Part shown: positions 60,956 through 64,000 of the stretch, one piece after another
Layout: every line of letters begins with the position of its first letter
Position numbering within the stretch: position 1 is the stretch's first letter
Assembly: GCA_029260495.1 (NCBI GenBank)
Contig: JAJDDD010000016.1
Location: 228,346 to 292,345 of the forward strand
DNA: 64,000 nt
Origin: Phycisphaerales bacterium
GTDB taxonomy: Bacteria; Planctomycetota; Phycisphaerae; Phycisphaerales; UBA1924
Direction: 5' to 3'
Translations under genes and position numbers: made by a program
The notes under the pieces: generated by a model
The model's database searches: none
The model's input: the letters and a program-made list of their open reading frames with translations, nothing else
What the model was told of the DNA's origin: nothing

Positions 60956-63900
60956 ATGAAGACGCATTCACTCATGATTAGGACAAGACTGATCGCTCCG
61001 CTGTGCGCTGTGGCGTTGGGCGCAGACTCTGCAGTTCGCGCAGAAGAGCCTCCATTTTTCGAGGAGCACGTCATCTTGACAATGCCAAGCGGCGCTCCAT
61101 TCTTCGCAGCGGACGCGGATGGCGACGGTGATATTGACATCCTGTCCATTTCATCAAATTTCGGTGAGAAAATCACATGGTTTCTCAACTCCGGTTTTAA
61201 CAAGTGCAACGAGGCACCTACATTCTTTGAGTTTCCTATTTCAAAATACGCCGATGGCGATGGCGGTATTTCTCTCTTCGCTGCGGATGTAGATGGCGAT
61301 AATGATATGGACGTTCTCTCAGCGTCGTCTTCAGACAACAACATCTATTGGTTTGAGAACGGTGATTCCCCGACGGGGAGTTTTCCTTTGCATGTCATCT
61401 CTCAACATGCTCCTGGCGCCCGCTCAGTGCTTGCTGCTGATGTAAACGACGACGGTCATGTGGACGTCCTTGTAGTATGTTATGATAATAATAAAGTTTT
61501 GTGGTATGAGAATGACGGAGCTTCGCCGCCGGCATTTTCGGAGCGCGTCATCTCAGTAAACGCCAACGGCGCCAACGCGATCGTTACAGCAGATGTAGAC
61601 GGCGACGGTGATCTAGACGTCCTTTCAGCATCACGCAATGATGATAAAATTGCATGGTATGAAAACGATGGCGAGCTACAGCCCACCTTTACTGAGCACA
61701 TGATCTCGACGAATGCTGACGGCGCCAATGCCGTCTTCGCTGCGGATGTGGACGGCGACGGGCACATGGATGTACTGTCGGTGTCTTCAATTGACGATAA
61801 GATTGCGTGGTACAGAAACGATGGCTCCGAGGAACCGGCTTTTGCTGAGCACGTAATTTCCGTTAATGCCAGCGCCAGCCGAGATGTCCTTGTCGAGGAC
61901 ATCGATGGTGACGGAGATCTCGATGTACTGGCGTCTGGCGGCAATGTATTTTGGTACGAAAATGATGGCTTATCCAACCCAAGCTTCGCCGAGCACATTG
62001 TGTCGCCTAAAATCGATGGCGCTGGCTCCATCCATGCAACAGATATCGATGGGGATGGAACTACGGATGTCATTGCTGCTTCTCTAAACAGAAGCTATCC
62101 GCCGTATCCATCGGGAATGATCGCGTGGTATTCACACTTTGCCATTCGAAATCAGACTCAGAGAAGCGTTTCTTATTCGTTTGCTAATGCAATCGTTGGC
62201 GCCAATTCTGGGGATACGCTAGATGTAGATATGTGTCTGTTTGAAGTTGATCAAATCGTGGACTTTGATTCCAAGGATATTGCGCTTGCGAGCACAGGTG
62301 GGATTGTTCAACCAAACGATGGCGTCTTCATGCTTGCTGATGGGGGTGTTCTCGCCACCGCAGCCGGTGATCAGATGCGCCTCGCTGGCGCCCTAATCAC
62401 GCCAGAGGGCGCTGCTGCACAACTCGAAGCTGGAGGATTGGCTTTTACACCCACAAGTTCAATAGTTGTGGAGGTTGGTGCCACGCTTGTCGTTGATAGT
62501 CAGATAATGGCTGATTTGAGTGGTGGAATGAGCATTGATCAGGGAGGAGAAGTTACCCTCAAATCACGCTCAACTCATGGCGAAATAGCTGCATTCACAG
62601 AAAAGACTATCTCATCAACAGCCGATAGTGCTCAGTCTGTTTTCGCTATTGATGTGGACGGAGATGGCGACATAGACGTCTTTTCAGCATCGGAGAGAGA
62701 CGACAAGATCGCATGGCATGAAAACAATGGCGCCTCACCGCCAGAATTTGTTGAGCGTATTATTTCTACGAACGTCGACGGCGCTAAATCCGTCTTCGCT
62801 GTAGATGTGGACGGCGACGGGGATATGGATGCGCTCTCAGCGTCGAATAGAGACGACAAAATCGCGTGGTATGAGAACACTGGTCCCGATGGCGGCACCT
62901 CGCCGCCGATCTTTGCGGAGCGCATCATATCGACGAATGCCAATGGCGCTCACTCCGTTTTTGCTGCGGATGTTGACGGTGATGGCGATATGGATGTTCT
63001 CTCGGCGTCTGGCGGCGATAAGATTGCGTGGTATCAGAACAATGGCGTCTCACCTCCGAGCTTCACCGAGCACGTCATCTCGACGGATACCGACTTCGCC
63101 AGATCAGTCTTCGCCGCGGACATGGACGGAGATGGAGATATAGATGTTCTTTCGGCGTCGTCCCGAGACAACAAGATCGCATGGTATGAGAACGACGACG
63201 CCCCGATGCCGAGTTTCACCGAGCGCATTATCTCGACAAACGTCGTTGGCGCCTACTCCGTCTTTGCTGCAGATATTGATGGTGATCAGGACCAAGACGT
63301 TCTTTCTGCTTCAGTAAATGGCAACCCGATATCGTGGTATGAAAATGATGGATTATCTCCACCAAGTTTCACAGAGCACGTCATTCCAACAAATGCACAA
63401 GGAGCTGCGTCCGTATTTGTCGCATCCGTTTTCGCTGCGGATGTAGACGGCGATGGGGACATTGACGTTCTTCTGGCGTTGTCGAGGGATGATAAGATCG
63501 CGTGGTTCGAGAATAACGGCGCATTACCGCCTCAATTTACTGAGCATATACTTTCGTCAAGTGCTCTTGGGGCCTCATCTGTATATGCCGCAGATGTTGA
63601 CGGTGACGGCAATACAGATGTGATATCTGCTTCAATTTCTGATGACAAAATCGTATGGTACGAACAGGTAGGTCGTTCACTGCACACCCTCGCCCCTGCT
63701 TCACAGTTCATCAATATTGGTTCGCTATCCAACAAGGCTCGTCTCTCGCTTGATGATGCGACAGTCGAAGTGACCCCCGACGCCGCCGGCGAATCTCACC
63801 TGACGAACCTCCGGCCTGGGATCATCTCCGGCTCCGGCGATCTGATCGCCGCCGACGTCTCCAACAGCAGCGCCATCCTCCCCGGCGATTTCTTCGCCAA

Positions 63901-64000
63901 CGATCAGCTTGTCAATAGCACCGGCGTCCTAACCATCGAAGGCGACTACGCCCAGTTCATCGATGATCCAGCTCAAGGCTCGCGCACGGGCGAGCTCTTT
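60956..64000 (+). CDS. FG-GAP repeat secreted protein, 3'-truncated by window edge
   Basis: At least 1015 aa, open to the last base. AAGGAGG precedes the ATG by 8 bases; a signal peptide (LIAPLCAVALGADSAVRAEE) follows. Then two blocks of FG-GAP/VCBS units 'ADVDGDGDxDVLSASxxDDKIAWYENDG' (about residues 45-380 and 560-905) with a middle beta-rich block (NAIVGANSGDTLDV). At about 935-1010 a segment 'ISGSGDLIAADVSNSSAILPGD ... IEGDYAQF' matches the third part of the giant protein at 46337, so the two are paralogues. A dockerin-like end is expected but lies beyond the window. Confidence 0.9.
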   Translation, partial: MKTHSLMIRTRLIAPLCAVALGADSAVRAEEPPFFEEHVILTMPSGAPFFAADADGDGDIDILSISSNFGEKITWFLNSGFNKCNEAPTFFEFPISKYADGDGGISLFAADVDGDNDMDVLSASSSDNNIYWFENGDSPTGSFPLHVISQHAPGARSVLAADVNDDGHVDVLVVCYDNNKVLWYENDGASPPAFSERVISVNANGANAIVTADVDGDGDLDVLSASRNDDKIAWYENDGELQPTFTEHMISTNADGANAVFAADVDGDGHMDVLSVSSIDDKIAWYRNDGSEEPAFAEHVISVNASASRDVLVEDIDGDGDLDVLASGGNVFWYENDGLSNPSFAEHIVSPKIDGAGSIHATDIDGDGTTDVIAASLNRSYPPYPSGMIAWYSHFAIRNQTQRSVSYSFANAIVGANSGDTLDVDMCLFEVDQIVDFDSKDIALASTGGIVQPNDGVFMLADGGVLATAAGDQMRLAGALITPEGAAAQLEAGGLAFTPTSSIVVEVGATLVVDSQIMADLSGGMSIDQGGEVTLKSRSTHGEIAAFTEKTISSTADSAQSVFAIDVDGDGDIDVFSASERDDKIAWHENNGASPPEFVERIISTNVDGAKSVFAVDVDGDGDMDALSASNRDDKIAWYENTGPDGGTSPPIFAERIISTNANGAHSVFAADVDGDGDMDVLSASGGDKIAWYQNNGVSPPSFTEHVISTDTDFARSVFAADMDGDGDIDVLSASSRDNKIAWYENDDAPMPSFTERIISTNVVGAYSVFAADIDGDQDQDVLSASVNGNPISWYENDGLSPPSFTEHVIPTNAQGAASVFVASVFAADVDGDGDIDVLLALSRDDKIAWFENNGALPPQFTEHILSSSALGASSVYAADVDGDGNTDVISASISDDKIVWYEQVGRSLHTLAPASQFINIGSLSNKARLSLDDATVEVTPDAAGESHLTNLRPGIISGSGDLIAADVSNSSAILPGDFFANDQLVNSTGVLTIEGDYAQFIDDPAQGSRTGELF

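Overview
The window is a 64 kb piece of a planctomycete chromosome, most likely Phycisphaerae-like. The signs are large secreted proteins ending in a dockerin-like repeat of the 'DLNGDG..ADL..LLGSWG.C' kind, FG-GAP/VCBS repeat giants, three serine/threonine kinases with TPR-rich C-terminal halves, and ECF sigma genes next to two of them. Taxonomy is inferred from architecture only; no rRNA or other marker was seen.

Layout. (1) 3-6129: a clade II nitrous-oxide reductase operon, nosZ (5' end cut by the window)-nosB-nosD-nosF-nosY-nosL; from nosB to nosL every junction is a 4-base stop/start overlap. A sodium:solute symporter follows (6329-7855). (2) 7889-10737 (minus): an ECF sigma gene coupled to a kinase carrying an N-terminal zinc-finger motif. 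(3) 10958-13771: a secreted metzincin-like protein with dockerin repeats. (4) 13815-16110: metK (minus), diverging from rsmD and a small membrane protein. (5) 16376-23521: a heavy-metal RND efflux operon (outer-membrane factor, adaptor, pump) framed by a small secreted metal-binding-like protein and a lipoprotein. (6) 24073-28436: a hemolysin III-type membrane protein, then a TetR regulator with a perfect palindrome in its promoter, an exported alpha/beta hydrolase, an AhpD-like protein and an NTF2-like protein.

(7) About 28437-46336 is accessory DNA. It opens with AT-richer sequence holding three small minus-strand genes and decayed tRNA-like pieces. A tRNA-Gly(CCC)-like sequence lacking its 5' acceptor strand then overlaps the 3' end of a tyrosine integrase gene. 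Behind it lie a primase/DUF3987 replication protein, two small excisionase-like HTH genes, a wHTH-like protein and two overlapping plus-strand genes. A complete type I restriction-modification operon closes the block, with two extra genes between hsdS and hsdR: a HipA-like kinase and a HIRAN-domain protein whose N-terminus resembles the HipA N-terminal domain. This six-part operon (hsdM-hsdS-kinase-HIRAN-hsdR, counted with its extra module) is the best candidate for an unusual defence system.

(8) 46337-60955: a 1973-residue secreted beta-helix/FG-GAP/dockerin protein, a kinase and its ECF sigma factor (all minus), a second atypical sigma-like gene coupled to an unknown gene, and a third kinase with a small downstream gene. 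(9) 60956-64000: a second FG-GAP giant, paralogous to the first, running off the window.
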